NCBI GenBank assembly: GCA_944548615.1
Contig: CALYMY010000048.1
Location: 1-64,000 of the forward strand
Direction: 5' to 3'
DNA length: 64,000 nucleotides
Source of the DNA: Micropterix aruncella
Lineage: Eukaryota; Arthropoda; Insecta; Lepidoptera; Micropterigidae
Part shown: piece after piece, positions 63,108-64,000 of the stretch
Numbering within the stretch: the stretch's first letter is position 1
Layout: every line of letters begins with the position of its first letter
Translations under genes and position numbers: made by a program
The notes under the pieces: generated by a model
Told to the model about the DNA's origin: nothing
The model's input: only the letters and a program-made list of their open reading frames with translations
The model's database searches: none

Positions 63108-64000
63108 GAACATAGAAATTGTTATGAATAAATGTCATTTTTCGAAAAAGACCGTGATAGAGTAAATAAAACGCGTTACGGTGTTTGGGCATAACGAAGG
63201 CCTTTGAAATCTCTACGAAATGGCATTTTCGAAATTTTGACATTTTGAAATTTTTTATATAAACTTTCATTTTGAACATAGAAATTGTTATGAAAAAATC
63301 ACATTTTTCACAAAAGAACGAGATAGAGTAAACCTACCGCGTTGCGGTCTTTGGCGAGATCGACACCCCGCTTAAGCTCTACAAAATGGCATTTTTGAAA
63401 TTTTGACTTTTTGAAAAATTTTATATAAAATTTCATTTTAAACATAGAAATTATTATGAAAAAATCATATTTTTCGAAAAAGATCGTGATAGAGTAAACC
63501 TATAGGGTTACGGCGTTCGGACAGAACGACGGCCTTGGTAATCTCTACAAAATGGCATTTTCGAAATTTTGACATTTTGAAAAATTTTATATAAAATTTC
63601 ATTTTAAACATAGAAATTGTTATGAAAAAATCACATTTTTCGAAAAAGATCGTGATAGAGTAAACCTATAGGGTTACGGCGTTCGGACAGAACGACGGCC
63701 TTGGTAATCTCTACAAAATGGCATTTTCGAAATTTTGACATTTTGAAATTTTTTATATAAACTTTCATTTTGAACATAGAAATTGTTATGAAAAAATCAC
63801 ATTTTTCGAAATAAATCGAGATAGAGTAAACCTACCGCGTTGCGGTCTTTGGCGAGATCGACACCCCGCTTAAGCTCTACAAAATGGCATTTTTGAAATT
63901 TTGACATTTTGAAAAATTTTATATAAAATTTCATTTTAAACATAGAAATTATAATGAAAAAATCACATTTTTCGAAAAAGATCGTGATAGAGTAAACCTA
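63108..64000. repeat. 166-bp satellite array, block 15 (partial)
   Basis: Starts C A B B A B like the standard block and is cut by the window end, so the macrosatellite continues beyond it. Confidence 0.97.

Overview
This window is eukaryotic repetitive DNA, most likely from an arthropod and possibly a sap-feeding hemipteran such as an aphid. The pointers are an AT-rich tandem satellite, a spliceosomal exon with polypyrimidine tract, AG acceptor and GTACGT donor, and decayed DNA transposons of animal type (a TTAA-target element with a YqaJ-type domain, and a ZMYM1-like hAT). The organism call is an inference; no single-copy host gene is present to confirm it.

Nearly the whole window is one macrosatellite. 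Fifteen head-to-tail units (about 2.6 to 5.5 kb, six of the spacings 4,030 or 4,031 bp) repeat the same three parts: (1) a unique-type segment of about 716 bp that ends in a short coding exon; (2) an array of a 119-bp monomer with 4, 7, 12 or 15 copies; (3) an array of an AT-rich 166-bp satellite with 6, 11, 12 or 18 copies. The junctions between the parts are the same in every unit, so the composite arose once and was then amplified as a whole. Unit length changes almost only through loss or gain of monomer blocks.

The exon is the only plausible coding sequence of the macrosatellite: 27 nt of leader, an ATG and 40 codons, then a GT donor. Fourteen copies appear intact and one (unit 4) has a one-base insertion. 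Its 40-residue product is charged and probably helical, and I do not recognise it. Whether it joins a downstream exon outside the window cannot be told.

Unit 4 is split at a TTAA by a 4,883-bp transposon with 19-bp terminal inverted repeats (13246-18128). On its minus strand is a broken transposase-like gene ending in a YqaJ-like nuclease domain (Kolobok-like by inference). A degraded hAT-type transposase fragment on the plus strand lies nested inside it, with a recognisable hAT-like right terminus at 16552. Neither transposase can make a full protein.

No CRISPR array, rRNA gene, complete tRNA gene or bacterial-type operon was seen. Many short open frames exist inside the 119-bp and 166-bp repeats, but they are by-products of repetition.
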